DNA of 64,000 nt from Vibrio hyugaensis (GCF_002906655.1 NZ_CP025795.1:186001-250000); one strand, 5' to 3'. Shown: positions 33,201 through 41,902, numbered from the stretch's first letter. Numbers and translations are program-made. Notes: a model not told the origin generated them from the sequence alone.

Positions 33201-34713
33201 TAACCCTGTCCTTGCTCTCAGCAACACCGAGTTTACACGTGATAAAAGCTCTGCGAATGCCGATGGTAGCGAAGTGATTACGGTGACGGTTCAACTTAAA
33301 GATTCTGAAGGACAAAACTACACGAGCTCTGCGGGTACCTTGTCGTTTGATGAACCTGCAGGGTTGACTCAGATCTCTCCGACAGATAACGGTGATGGAA
33401 GCTATACGGTTAAGTACTCAAGTACGACTTCAGGAAGCTTTACTATTGGTGCATCTTTAGGTGGCGACAGATTGAGCAATTCAATCGACATTATCTTCTC
33501 TTCTGTCCTCAACTTAGCTGCTGCGACATTTAGTAGTGACAAAGGTTCTGCGAATGCTAATGGTAGTGAAAAAATTACTGTAACGGTTCAGTTGAAAGAC
33601 ACTAATGGTGCTGATTACACATCGTCGGCGGGGGATATATCCTTCTCTGTTCCTAATGGGGTAACGGAATCATCAAAAGTAGATAACGGCGATGGCTCAT
33701 ACACTGTTGAGCTTACAACAACGAATGCAGGTAGCTATACCGTCGGTGCGAGCATTGGTGGTACCCAGTTGACTGGTACCGTAGATCTTACTTTTGATGC
33801 GGTGATTGATTTATCACAGTCGACACTTCAAGCCGATATCACCACCATAGCGGCAGATGGAAGTAGTACCGCTCAACTGACCATCACTCTGAAAGACTAT
33901 GCGGGTAATGCGTTTGTACCAGCTTCGGGTAGCCCCGAGATTGATATTACCTTGGGCTCTGCCAGCAAGACTGACTTAGTGAGTGCGGGTAATGGCGTGT
34001 ATACAAGTAGCATTAGCTCTACTGTTGCTGGAGAAGTTACCGCCACCGCTACCTATGATGCAGGGACGATCGGGACACAAAACCTAACGTTTGAAGTGGT
34101 TGCACCAAGCGCCTCTCAGTCCAGCATAGTGAGTGATGTTTCTGTCTTTGGTGTTGGTGGGGACCATAGTGCAACGATTACGGTTGCCTTAAAGAAAGAC
34201 GATGGCAGTGCTTACGCGCGAAGTTATGGCGAGTTAGAGTTGAGCCCTTCTGATACAGGGTTGAGCTTTGGAACGGCAGTGGATAACGGAGATGGCACTT
34301 ACACTGCAACCGTGACTTCTACTACCGCAGGAAGTTATGAAGTCAGTGCTACCCTTGGTGGCGTAACATTGACAAATACGTTACCGCTCACTGTTACTCA
34401 AGTCGATACTGTTCAGAGTAGTGCGACGCCGGCCACGATAACGGATTCAACAAATATAACCGTAACCTTACGAGATAGTTCTGGCTCCGTAATTACGCAT
34501 GGAGGGCATAACATTAGCGTTCGCTTTGCAAGTAGTATTATAAATCAATTGGGTATTGCAACATTTGGAGATGCTCAACTCAATAGTTCAGATGGCACGT
34601 ATGGTGTGTCGGTAACGTGCGATAAATCAACCGAAGGCGACAGTTATAACGTGTCAGTTAAGGTTGATGACTATAGTGATGCAGTCGCGAGTATTTCGTT
34701 GATTTGCCCATAG
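30214..34713 (+). CDS. large surface lipoprotein with tandem Ig-like (invasin-type) domains
   Basis: 1499 residues. A basic N-terminus, hydrophobic core and lipobox-like IFGC (Cys near residue 27) indicate a lipoprotein. Residues about 150-700 form a unique region with several Cys (paired CKLDVD, FCFGVS, LVCPID, QLCDK, LVCTDD, YCLAEL) and no known domain. From about residue 705 eight Ig-like units of the Big/invasin type follow, four of them exactly 99 residues each, with LKD.EGNDYTSSGG and NGDGSYT signatures. It is probably a surface adhesin. Single gene with its own terminator; no secretion partner is next to it. Confidence 0.88.
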   Translation: MVIINSYKRAWLYCLIGIMSLLTIFGCNDSTTETTTSLTSQISHQQSLSLNVSNRVDETEISNLELLFVFDVENQNETFSVSVEDVLGREVAGFHEGGAFQSNVVVVPESGIVPFTFDVDSASDVNGGVAKMTVIVRGEGFFSNSQVFDLTQTTMSDNYWIEIVPKSEKAEEATTFAEEHVELDGHVTSSSVNVATVIKDDSTDGGKILDGATARLSIPAGTGFIGEDGQPFTPAGDVSVSMMLFSADPKGLADDENNPLYLFPGGLSPDGFDGELPSDITSPDSVTFISAGFVAIEIGDEGGNKVSSFDGEGVTLEFEVPKSTVNPQTGDPLALDDGTIPIWSYTDSTGKWRYEGDAVIEQENEGTFTVSKPITHLSYYNLDWYGQDRCKLDVDVVDANGDPNNQKLRLSFAKAGGGWAYKPSGWGDDPEKLNINRVPAFAGNFDLLDSQGNSLLASVEVDGEVIEVADGAEGVNLDDFCFGVSGDSSKSLKVNLNIVNPPRIDMETGLSLVCPIDETKTQTVGSGYYYLYSGYSYETSGEVNGDTITFSNLVEDGLYRLYYYGGQTWAQVEFTAKADTTNISLMSLQLCDKIEQAVQTRLVCTDDDMAVTRFKAAPDAYFWMYNQDYSHYLWGRTDTDGNSTQSDAVDSIEYIGSAYSYFENRYYWGERTTVTTSVDNAISFDIQLPSSNEYCLAELPIEYLQTFVFAENTEALADGVAEIIISVQERDEFGTARESNSGELTLSAEPAEEVVISGITSNGDGTYSAKVTSTKAQEVVISGQIDGNALGGSATVEFVPIFDLSNAVFSRDKASASADGSEQITVTVQLKDADGNDYTSSGGDITFVEHSGLKLVSSQDNEDGSYTAVFISQASETFNISASIAGSALSSSLGIEFTPVLDTNSADFSVDKSSASADGVEVISVTLQLKDKEGNDYTRSGGTLIFDTPNGLTKFGSQDNGDGSYTVKYRSSTSGSYTIGASLDGSKFVDSITFEFNPVLALSNTEFTRDKSSANADGSEVITVTVQLKDSEGQNYTSSAGTLSFDEPAGLTQISPTDNGDGSYTVKYSSTTSGSFTIGASLGGDRLSNSIDIIFSSVLNLAAATFSSDKGSANANGSEKITVTVQLKDTNGADYTSSAGDISFSVPNGVTESSKVDNGDGSYTVELTTTNAGSYTVGASIGGTQLTGTVDLTFDAVIDLSQSTLQADITTIAADGSSTAQLTITLKDYAGNAFVPASGSPEIDITLGSASKTDLVSAGNGVYTSSISSTVAGEVTATATYDAGTIGTQNLTFEVVAPSASQSSIVSDVSVFGVGGDHSATITVALKKDDGSAYARSYGELELSPSDTGLSFGTAVDNGDGTYTATVTSTTAGSYEVSATLGGVTLTNTLPLTVTQVDTVQSSATPATITDSTNITVTLRDSSGSVITHGGHNISVRFASSIINQLGIATFGDAQLNSSDGTYGVSVTCDKSTEGDSYNVSVKVDDYSDAVASISLICP
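32620..33807 (+). repeat. four tandem 297-bp repeats encoding Ig-like domains
   Basis: Units begin at 32620, 32917, 33214 and 33511 and end at 33807, each exactly 99 codons, within the lipoprotein gene. Copies are similar but not identical in DNA. Units before and after are more divergent. Confidence 0.9.
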
Positions 34714-34758
34714 TTTATCGAGCAAAGCACGACTCGTTTTTGCTGTGTTTCAATATAA

Positions 34759-34786
34759 AAATGCCACTCAAATCTGAGTGGCATTT
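34759..34786 (+). terminator. terminator of the lipoprotein gene
   Basis: 12-bp stem AAATGCCACTCA / TGAGTGGCATTT with loop AATC; T tail on the plus strand. Confidence 0.92.
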
Positions 34787-35223
34787 TTGTACATCGTCTT
34801 TTCTGAGTTTGCTCAGTCTAAAGTGACTAATTCTCTTTCCTGTGTAGTTTCGTGCTTCTCATGACAGCAGTGGCTGTGGTGATCCTCGTAACCGTCATAA
34901 GCGCATATTTCGATGTGCTTGTTAGAGCTCTGATTTCAAAAGAAAAGCAGCAGTTTGAGACGTGCTTTTTTACTTGATGCTTGGCTGTATCACGCCCTAA
35001 TTTTGCAGTTACTTTTAGAAGCCAAATCACAAAGAAATTATCCTCATTCCAAGCAAATACCAAAACGCTAAAGAGGCAGAAACAGACACTTATATTTCAC
35101 AAGATATGCACGATTTAAAAACGTGTTATCGTGATGTTAATAGCCTTCATGCTTTTACATCAATAATTGGTACGATAAGCGAGAGCACTTCAGGCTCGAT
35201 ATTCTTGACGACTTTTAAGCCGC

Positions 35224-35307
35224 TACTCAGCCATTGGCCGTCTAAAAGGTCTTGTCGACGTTCGTGGTCTAGAAATGGCATTGAAGCGCACCTTCTACAC
35301 CAAATAA
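35224..35307 (+). pseudogene. relic of the 3' end of a mannonate dehydratase gene (uxuA)
   Basis: The frame reads [27 protein letters not shown] and stop. The intact UxuA at 58175 ends [27 protein letters not shown], the same segment with about half the residues identical. Upstream, in another frame, ILDDF may be the degraded continuation (UxuA has IIDDL). There is no start and no more of the gene. A terminator 26 bp downstream still stands. Confidence 0.75.
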
Positions 35308-35333
35308 GCGTGAAATCAGCAAACTAATCTAAC

Positions 35334-35361
35334 AAAACGCAGAGTATAAGTTCTGCGTTTT
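35334..35361 (+). terminator. terminator after the uxuA relic
   Basis: 10-bp stem AAAACGCAGA / TCTGCGTTTT with an 8-base loop. Confidence 0.8.
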
Positions 35362-35496
35362 CGTGTCTAAGATTATGAATAAGCGCAATAAAAGGTTTTT
35401 GAATCACTCTTTTGAATAAAGAATTGAAAATAATTTGCGTCTTTTGTTCGTCGATGTCGTCTTATCAGTATGAAAAGATTTCGACCGGAGAATCCC

Positions 35497-36681
35497 ATGT
35501 TCAAGCCACAGCCAACGCGCTCAGATATCAAAGACAAATTCATTAAACATGATAGCCAAATGCTCAACCAAGTGTACGGGACAGACCAAGTCGTACCGTA
35601 TTGGATTGCAGACATGGGCTTTCCAATTGCATCGCCTATTTCGCAAGTCATGCAGCAACTCGTGAGCCGTGAAACCTTCTCGTACGAGTTTGATAGCAAG
35701 ACGGTTTTTCAATCTATTTCTGATTGGAACAAGGAGTTGCATGGTCTTGAGCTTAACTCAGACAACTTTGTTCAAGTACCGGGTGTTTTGAGTGCTATTG
35801 CGCTGCTTATCCGTGAGTTCACCAAAGAAGGCGAGGGTGTGCTGATTCAAACTCCGGTTTATCATCAATTCCGACGTTTGATTGAGTCTGCGGGGCGAAC
35901 CGTTGTAGGCAATACAATGAAGATCGAAAACGAGCACTACGTGATGGACTTTGAGCTTCTTGAAACTCAGCTAAAGAGTGGCGAAGTGCAAATGATTTTG
36001 CTGTGTAATCCGCATAACCCAGTGGGGCGTGTTTGGACCAAGGCAGAACTAGAGCGAATGGTGACTTTAGCTCAGAAATACAAGGTGATGATCATCAGTG
36101 ATGAAGTACATGCCGATATTGTCTTCGATGACGCGACGTTTACCAGTATGACCTCATTGAGTTACGAAAACAGCCTAACGATTATTGGTTCTCCGGCGAA
36201 AAACTTCGGTTTGAACAGCATATCTAACGGCTACATTTACAGCGATAACCAAGCACTCCGCGACAAAATCAAAGCGGCGTCGGCTTCGCTTTCTATCGAT
36301 CATGGCAATGCGTTTACTACCTACGCGACGATTGCAGCTTACCAACACGGTAAAGAATGGTTTGAAGGTTTTCATGCCTACACGCAAAACAACCGCAATT
36401 GGATTATCGAGTTTATTGAGCGCAACTTGCCTCAAGTGAAAGCATTCTTGCCACAAGGTACTAACCAGATTTGGTTCGATTTTTCTGGCTTAGAATTGGA
36501 GGCGTCTGCTCTTAAATCACTACTAACGGAAGAAGCGCAAATGGCGTTGACACCCGGAACCTGGTTTGGTGAACCGGATGAAAATTATTACCGAATGAAC
36601 TTCGCTTGTGCTTTAGAGCAAATAAAAACCTCGTTTGAGCTGCTTAAAGCTGCTTTAGATAAACGTGTATTGGCTAAGTAG
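35497..36681 (+). CDS. MalY/PatB-type cystathionine beta-lyase (PLP aminotransferase fold I)
   Basis: 394 residues. It likely cleaves cystathionine to homocysteine, pyruvate and ammonia. Segments include PYWIADMGFP, LLCNPHNPVGRVW, IISDEVHADIVF and the PLP-Lys in GSPAKNFGLNS. GGAG lies 8 bases before the ATG at 35497, better than the earlier ATG at 35470. A rhodanese gene follows after 14 bp, so sulfur metabolism is a fair guess for the pair. Confidence 0.88.
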   Translation: MFKPQPTRSDIKDKFIKHDSQMLNQVYGTDQVVPYWIADMGFPIASPISQVMQQLVSRETFSYEFDSKTVFQSISDWNKELHGLELNSDNFVQVPGVLSAIALLIREFTKEGEGVLIQTPVYHQFRRLIESAGRTVVGNTMKIENEHYVMDFELLETQLKSGEVQMILLCNPHNPVGRVWTKAELERMVTLAQKYKVMIISDEVHADIVFDDATFTSMTSLSYENSLTIIGSPAKNFGLNSISNGYIYSDNQALRDKIKAASASLSIDHGNAFTTYATIAAYQHGKEWFEGFHAYTQNNRNWIIEFIERNLPQVKAFLPQGTNQIWFDFSGLELEASALKSLLTEEAQMALTPGTWFGEPDENYYRMNFACALEQIKTSFELLKAALDKRVLAK

Positions 36682-36695
36682 TAGAGAATAAGACG

Positions 36696-37094
36696 ATGGC
36701 ACAAACCATTATTAAAGGCATCAAAGCCCTAGCAGAAGAAGCTCGATTGAGCGTTGCAGACCTATCCATTAAGGATGCAAAAGCCTTGTTCGAAAACGAA
36801 GATTACGTATTCGTTGACGTTCGAGAAGCCGACGAGAGGCGCAAACTCGGCGTTATTCCTGGTGCGTTTACGTGTCCGAGAGGCATGTTGGAATTCCTTA
36901 TTGATCCTGAATGTCCTGCTCATAACAAAGTCTTCGCTCAAGATAAAACCTATGTTTTCTATTGTGCTCATGGGCTTCGTTCCCTTTATGCAGCAAAACA
37001 AGCCTTTGAGATGGGGCTTGGTCCTGTGTTTAATTTAGAAGGTGGCTTTGCCGCGTGGGTGAAAGCTGACGGTGAGATAGAAGCGGCTTCGTGA
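36696..37094 (+). CDS. single-domain rhodanese (sulfurtransferase-like)
   Basis: 132 residues; the rhodanese fold has YVFVDVREADERRKLGVIPGAF and the active-site loop FYCAHGLRSLYAA with catalytic Cys near residue 90. It carries sulfane sulfur as a persulfide. It follows the lyase gene by 14 bp. Confidence 0.92.
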   Translation: MAQTIIKGIKALAEEARLSVADLSIKDAKALFENEDYVFVDVREADERRKLGVIPGAFTCPRGMLEFLIDPECPAHNKVFAQDKTYVFYCAHGLRSLYAAKQAFEMGLGPVFNLEGGFAAWVKADGEIEAAS

Positions 37095-37181
37095 TCTCTG
37101 CAATAGGATATGCGGCTTGCTTTTTGAGTTATATTTCCATTATTATCGAAATATACTTTTCTAATCCTTAGAGGCAAGCGC

Positions 37182-37742
37182 ATGTTAGCAGAGTGGTTAG
37201 CGCACAAAGAGCAGCTCAAAAACTACATTGTCAAACAGACCGGTGATCCAGATTTGGCAGATGATATTTTGCAAGAGGTGTACATCAAAGCGAGTCAAAA
37301 GATCGATCAGTTAGAAGCGCGAAGCAAAATCAAAAGCTGGTTATATCGCATCACCCATAACGCGATCATGGATCATTACCGATCGCACCGAAGTTATGAA
37401 GAACTGATAGATAATCAGGTTGAAGAGGAAATGCCGATAGAGCTGGAGAACCTCCAAACCATGGGGCATTGTTTGCGCCCAATGTTTGAGTGCCTACCAG
37501 AGAAATATCGCCAAGCTATGATTCTGTCTGAACTCGATGGTTTGCCTCAACAAACGGTCGCGGACCAGTTGGGACTTTCGCTTTCTGCGACGAAAAGCCG
37601 AATTCAGCGCGGTCGAGTCAAGCTCAAAGCCTTGTTAGTTGAGTACTGCAATGTTGAAGCAGGTCGAGGAGGTATCGTTGATTTCTCACCAGAACCGCAG
37701 TGCCTTCACATGGCTCAAGTGTACAGTGCTGAAGTGGCATAA
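37182..37742 (+). CDS. SigZ-like ECF RNA polymerase sigma factor
   Basis: 186 residues. Region 2 is DPDLADDILQEVYIKASQKIDQLEARSKIKSWLYRITHNAIMDHYR; region 4 is LPEKYRQAMILSELDGLPQQTVADQLGLSLSATKSRIQRGRVKLKALL. The C-terminal extension YCNVEAGRGGIVDFSPEPQC with a Cys pair is typical of the SigZ group. No anti-sigma gene follows, so control could lie in the Cys-bearing tail (inference). Confidence 0.88.
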   Translation: MLAEWLAHKEQLKNYIVKQTGDPDLADDILQEVYIKASQKIDQLEARSKIKSWLYRITHNAIMDHYRSHRSYEELIDNQVEEEMPIELENLQTMGHCLRPMFECLPEKYRQAMILSELDGLPQQTVADQLGLSLSATKSRIQRGRVKLKALLVEYCNVEAGRGGIVDFSPEPQCLHMAQVYSAEVA

Positions 37743-38231
37743 AGCTAAAATATCCGTTCGATTTACAATGTAAAAGCGCAGAGTTTTGGCTCGGTATTCA
37801 CATTTTTAAAAGTTGTGGTTATTGCTCGTATAAAATCTGACAAATGTAACGAATACATTCAACGATAACTCCGGTCTCTTGATTAGGGCGCGACATGTGA
37901 GGGCTGCGATGCCCTCCACTCCAACCTGTGTCGCGCCCGTTTTATCTCAAGCGACGTGAAGTGGCGATACTATCGAACTGGGTACGCCTTAAGAGAATGT
38001 CGCTTGGCATTTATCCGTAACCCAGAAAATGATTACCCTATTCGTGGTACCTACCAAGCGGCAATCTAATCACTGATTTTGTTTGAGGCATTAAAAACCA
38101 ACGACGTTTGCAGACTTCCTCTTCTAAAATGGGATTGTTCGTCTACTGGATTGTGGTAAAGTCCGCGCCTGCGATTTACTGCATCTATACTGTTTTACTG
38201 CCTCTTCAACCAAAAGCACAAGGTTAAGCTA
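37743..38231. other. intergenic region with a branched inverted-repeat structure
   Basis: 489 bp. At 37886-37938 a 10-bp outer stem GGGCGCGACA / TGTCGCGCCC encloses an inner stem GAGGGC / GCCCTC (37899-37916). A further pair CAAGCGAC / GTCGCTTG lies at 37948 and 37999. The remainder, upstream of the helicase gene, shows nothing recognisable. It may be a structured RNA or an element relic. Confidence 0.4.
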
Positions 38232-39470
38232 ATGCTATTTTCTACTCTCTCGTTGAGTTCTGAGCTGATTCATGCACTGCCAAAAGACTTCAAGAAGCCA
38301 ACCGATATTCAGGCTTTGGCAATTCCTGAACTACTCAGTGGTAAAGATGTGTTGGCATTGGCAAATACAGGCAGTGGTAAAACCCTTGCGTATGGTTTGC
38401 CTTTGTTGGAAAAGCTAAGTGTAAATCCAGAGCAAAAAGCGCTGATTCTAGTACCAACACGCGAACTAGCGACACAAGTGAGCGAGGCGATTAACCAAGT
38501 TGGTCAAGCTATTAGTCTCAACGCGGTGTGTTTGTGTGGAGGTGTCGATAAAGAGCAGCAACTACAGGCACTTGCGGCAAACCCTCACATTCTTGTGGCG
38601 ACAACAGGTCGCTTAGTTGATCTGGCAAATAACGGGTTGGAGCTGAGTAATATCCATTACCTAGTGTTGGATGAAGCGGATCGCTTGTTGGATATGGGCT
38701 TTTGGCCTGACGTGCAAAATATTGCAGGGCAGATTTCAAACCAGCGTCAAACCGCGATGTTCTCAGCAACGTTTTCAGATGAGTTGAAGGGCAAAGCCAA
38801 GCAGCTCATGCACGCACCAAAGCAAGTCGCAGCGCATCAAGAAAACAGCACCAATCAAGATATTGCCGAAACGCTGTATCTAGTCAACAAAGGCAGCAAA
38901 ACCAAGGCGTTGATTGAACTGATCAAGCAAAATACATGGTCTCAGGTATTGGTATTTATTGGCGCGAAAGAGAACGCAGATGGTTTGGCGAAGAAGCTGA
39001 ATAAAGCGGGTATCGCAACTAATGCGCTGCACGGTAATAAGAGCCAAGCAGAGCGAGAAGAAGCGCTGGTGCAGTTTAAATCTGGGCAAACACAGGTGCT
39101 AATTGCCACCGATCTATTGGCGCGCGGTATTCACATCGAGCAACTACCAGTAGTGATTAACTTTGAGTTGCCAATGCACGCAGAGACTTACGTTCACCGA
39201 GTTGGACGTACAGCCCGTGCAGGCGAGCAAGGTGTTGCAATGTCACTGGTCTGCCATGGAGAAACTGAAGCTCTTACAGCGATTCGTAACCTGACTCAAC
39301 GTGAATTGCCAACGCAAGATCTTGAAGGTTTTCCAGTAACGGATAAGCCATCAACAGGCGAAAGCAAACGCGCCCCACGCGATAAAAAAGCCAACCGTCG
39401 AACCCATGCCAAAAAGAGCATTAAGCAGTTCCAAGGCAAACCGAAACGCCAAGCTCCTAAAGCTAAATAG
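38232..39470 (+). CDS. DEAD-box ATP-dependent RNA helicase
   Basis: 412 residues. Motifs in order: Q-motif region FKKPTDIQALAIPELL, Walker A ANTGSGKT, Ia PTRELATQV, GG, DEAD box VLDEADRLLDMGF, SAT (MFSATF), then ARGIH and HRVGRTARAG. The C-terminal tail is Lys/Arg-rich (about 50 residues), a feature of RhlE-like helicases that bind ribosomal RNA. Single-gene unit. Confidence 0.93.
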   Translation: MLFSTLSLSSELIHALPKDFKKPTDIQALAIPELLSGKDVLALANTGSGKTLAYGLPLLEKLSVNPEQKALILVPTRELATQVSEAINQVGQAISLNAVCLCGGVDKEQQLQALAANPHILVATTGRLVDLANNGLELSNIHYLVLDEADRLLDMGFWPDVQNIAGQISNQRQTAMFSATFSDELKGKAKQLMHAPKQVAAHQENSTNQDIAETLYLVNKGSKTKALIELIKQNTWSQVLVFIGAKENADGLAKKLNKAGIATNALHGNKSQAEREEALVQFKSGQTQVLIATDLLARGIHIEQLPVVINFELPMHAETYVHRVGRTARAGEQGVAMSLVCHGETEALTAIRNLTQRELPTQDLEGFPVTDKPSTGESKRAPRDKKANRRTHAKKSIKQFQGKPKRQAPKAK

Positions 39471-39488
39471 ACAAGCTCAAATAAACAA

Positions 39489-39521
39489 AAAGCCACGCTT
39501 CAATGCGAGAAGCGTGGCTTT
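39489..39521 (+). terminator. terminator of the helicase gene
   Basis: 12-bp stem AAAGCCACGCTT / AAGCGTGGCTTT with a 9-base loop, usable in both directions by the convergent gene at 39532. Confidence 0.9.
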
Positions 39522-39531
39522 GTTATATCTA

Positions 39532-40359
39532 TTAGCCAATCTTTTTATAGGCGACGATATGAGACAAGAAAAGGAGCGAGTATCTCTCGTTGAATCTGAT
39601 TTTGTACTCGTGTTCAGCTTCGGATAGTGGTAGCCAACCATTGCCAAAATAATCGTTTATATCGTCAACTGCTTCAGTCTCATCTTTTAAATGTTTTTTG
39701 CTCCACTGATAGGTACAAGCTAAAACCAAAACACCATTAGGAGCCGTTGCGTCCATTAATGCTTCCACGACAGTTTTAGGGGAGTCACATTGATCCAGTA
39801 CGTTCAAGCAAAGGCTTAAATCATGCTGCTTAGCTACCACGCCACTTTCAAAAGGTGCTTCGATGAGAGAAAAATTCACATGGTCACAAGCTCTGGCTAT
39901 TGGCGATGCATCAAATGTGAAATGCTTTTGCTCTTTTAAGCTCTTAATATAGTGGAAGTCACACTCTCCCCCATCTACCAGTAGCTGTTTTAAGTTTGAT
40001 AACAAACGATGAGAAGGTTCTACGAGCGTAGCCGAATTGATACTTGGTATGTTGGTTATCAATTCATAACAGTTTCTTCCGAGAGCTGGCCCCACTTCTA
40101 AAAGGCTCTTAGGAGAAAGGTTTTCACTGCCGAGAGCTTCAATAACAAACTGCGCGACGTCTTTCGAGTGGCTTGAAGAGACAAACCAATCTGGGACTGA
40201 CTTAGACTGGCTATCTAGCGGCTTGCTCACGCCATTTTGTCGAAGTTTATCAAGCCACTGAATCTCAAAATATGCTGCTAACCCTTTGTGATCGATATAG
40301 AAATCTTCCACTTTTACTCCCTTTTGATATTCCGTTATTGAGCGCTGATTTTGCCCCAT
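39532..40359 (-). CDS. SAM-dependent methyltransferase
   Basis: 275 residues. Motif I is LLEVGPALGRNCYEL near residue 85, with LVEPSHRLLSNLKQL as the acidic motif II and LCLNVLDQCDSPKTVVEAL later, followed by NGVLVLACTYQWSKKHL. The substrate is unknown. It is convergent with the helicase gene. Confidence 0.78.
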   Translation of the reverse strand: MGQNQRSITEYQKGVKVEDFYIDHKGLAAYFEIQWLDKLRQNGVSKPLDSQSKSVPDWFVSSSHSKDVAQFVIEALGSENLSPKSLLEVGPALGRNCYELITNIPSINSATLVEPSHRLLSNLKQLLVDGGECDFHYIKSLKEQKHFTFDASPIARACDHVNFSLIEAPFESGVVAKQHDLSLCLNVLDQCDSPKTVVEALMDATAPNGVLVLACTYQWSKKHLKDETEAVDDINDYFGNGWLPLSEAEHEYKIRFNERYSLLFLSHIVAYKKIG

Positions 40360-40447
40360 CCATCAAAGGTGAGCAAATGCTAAATACCAAACATTGAAAC
40401 TCTGTCTGCTTTTATTTTTTAATATTTACAACGAGTTAATGTTGTTT

Positions 40448-40957
40448 TTATGTTGAGCCGATAACTTTCGGAATGTGTCTAAGACCTAACATAGTGCACC
40501 CATCCTCCAAGTAGCTATCGGTGACAACATCGAAGCCGAACTTGCCGTAGTAGTCTTTCAAGTGTGCTTGTGCGGATATAAAAATGCTGTCGTTCGGGTA
40601 GATCTTTCTTGTGGCATCGAAGCTCACTTGCATCAATTGGTTGCCGATGTTTTTCCCTCTGTAATCCTCTGCGACGATAACGCGACCAATACGCACGTCA
40701 TTGGCATCAGAGTTCAGCAAGGGTAAAACGTCAACGGGGTATCCGAGTTTCGGAGGCATAATGCGACTATAAGCCACCAGACGTTCGTTATCATATCCCA
40801 TCACGTGGTAGGTGTCGGGATGGTTATCTTTACCATCCAAATCGCTGTATGGCGTGTTCATGTTCACGATGAAAATATTGACTCTTTGCTGCAAAAAATC
40901 GTAAAGCTCTTGAACAGACAGGTCTGCGAATTTCTTAATTCTCCATTCGAGCATCAT
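40448..40957 (-). CDS. ElaA-like GNAT acetyltransferase
   Basis: 169 residues. The ElaA pattern is visible: LSVQELYDFLQQRVNIFIVNMNTPYSDLDGKDNHPDTYHV, then RIGRVIVAEDYRGKNIGNQLM (acetyl-CoA loop) and YYGKFGFDVV. GGGGAAG precedes two adjacent ATGs (40957 and 40954), so the start is uncertain by one codon. Function of ElaA is not established. Confidence 0.88.
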   Translation of the reverse strand: MMLEWRIKKFADLSVQELYDFLQQRVNIFIVNMNTPYSDLDGKDNHPDTYHVMGYDNERLVAYSRIMPPKLGYPVDVLPLLNSDANDVRIGRVIVAEDYRGKNIGNQLMQVSFDATRKIYPNDSIFISAQAHLKDYYGKFGFDVVTDSYLEDGCTMLGLRHIPKVIGST

Positions 40958-41070
40958 GCTTCCCCTTGTATTATTTTGGGTACAACATAAAGAGTATTTG
41001 TGCGGGATTCATTAACCTTTGTTAAGTGCGTAGAGCAAGCTTAAATAAAGGTTTGCTTTTTTGAACGGCT

Positions 41071-41106
41071 AAAAAGCAAAAGCCCCACTGACTTGGCCGT
41101 GGGGCT
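41071..41106 (-). terminator. terminator of the MOSC gene
   Basis: AGCCCCAC / GTGGGGCT stem with TTTTGCTTTTT on the minus strand. Confidence 0.85.
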
Positions 41107-41154
41107 GATATAGGAAGGGATACGCTTCGATCTATCGGGGAGTCAAAACGGGAA

Positions 41155-41847
41155 TTAACCTGCAGTCGGACCAACCAAGCGCATTTCCCAATCTTCGACT
41201 TCACCGGTTTCTAGGCGGCGTTCAACAAGCTTGCCCCAAGATTCAACCAATGGAAGTTCCGCCAGCTGACTTAGCTCTGTTTTATCTAGGCAACCAGTAA
41301 ACACAGCGCCCATGATGCGAGCCAATGACCAGTCTGGGTAAGGTCTTTCGCACAGAATAATTTCGTCACCTGCACCGATATCGCCTTCTTGCAACACTCG
41401 GAAGTACCAGCCTGTTCGAAGCGTGTCTTGCAGTCTTCTTGCCATGTCGTTTTGCTCGAAGCGAACGTTGAGTTTCCAGCAAGGCATACGCCCTTGTGAC
41501 ACTTCTAACAAGGTTGAGCCGATGCGGATCTTATCTTTCAAGCAAATGGATGCTTCTGTTACGCCACTTGAGCTTAGGTTTTCACCGAACGCCCCAGCTG
41601 ATTGGAAAATCGCTTTATCGCCTAACTCTTTCTGCCAAACTGGATAGTGCTCGCTTGGGTAAATATGAAGGGCTTTTTGAATCCCACCATGAAAGCGTGG
41701 ATCGCCTTGTTCATCAGTGGTAAAACCCAGCTCTGTTGCATGCTGACGCTGCGGCAGAACCTGTTTGTTAATCGCACTTTTCGAACCATGCGCAAAGGCA
41801 ACGGTTTTACCTGCTAATACGCTGTTAACTACGCCTAACTTCTTCAT
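41155..41847 (-). CDS. MOSC domain protein (YiiM-like)
   Basis: 230 residues with a MOSC fold: TDEQGDPRFHGGIQKALHIYPSEHYPVW, FGENLSSSGVTE, GSTLLEVSQGRMPCWKLNVRF with the conserved Cys, and a C-terminal extension ending in YPDWSLARIMGAVF, which is the pattern of YiiM. These proteins are linked to molybdenum-cofactor-dependent reactions, with YiiM implicated in detoxifying N-hydroxylated compounds. Single gene. Confidence 0.88.
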   Translation of the reverse strand: MKKLGVVNSVLAGKTVAFAHGSKSAINKQVLPQRQHATELGFTTDEQGDPRFHGGIQKALHIYPSEHYPVWQKELGDKAIFQSAGAFGENLSSSGVTEASICLKDKIRIGSTLLEVSQGRMPCWKLNVRFEQNDMARRLQDTLRTGWYFRVLQEGDIGAGDEIILCERPYPDWSLARIMGAVFTGCLDKTELSQLAELPLVESWGKLVERRLETGEVEDWEMRLVGPTAG

Positions 41848-41902
41848 ATTCTCTCCTTATCGCCTGAAACTGATTTGCCAAACGGTGTGAGACAAGACCA
41901 CG

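Noticed and set aside
34827..34950. Minus-strand frame with a His/Cys-rich tail (HHSHCCHEKH)
   Set aside because: The suggestive frame has no start codon and a stop shortly upstream, and the longer alternative frame is unconvincing. It might be a decayed small metal-binding gene, but I cannot support it.
35106..35223. Possible further coding part of the uxuA relic
   Set aside because: Only ILDDF resembles UxuA and it is in another frame; the rest is not recognisable, so the relic is limited to 35224-35307.
37886..37938. tRNA gene
   Set aside because: The outer stem is 10 bp and the fold lacks an anticodon arm, T-loop consensus and CCA, so it is not a tRNA.
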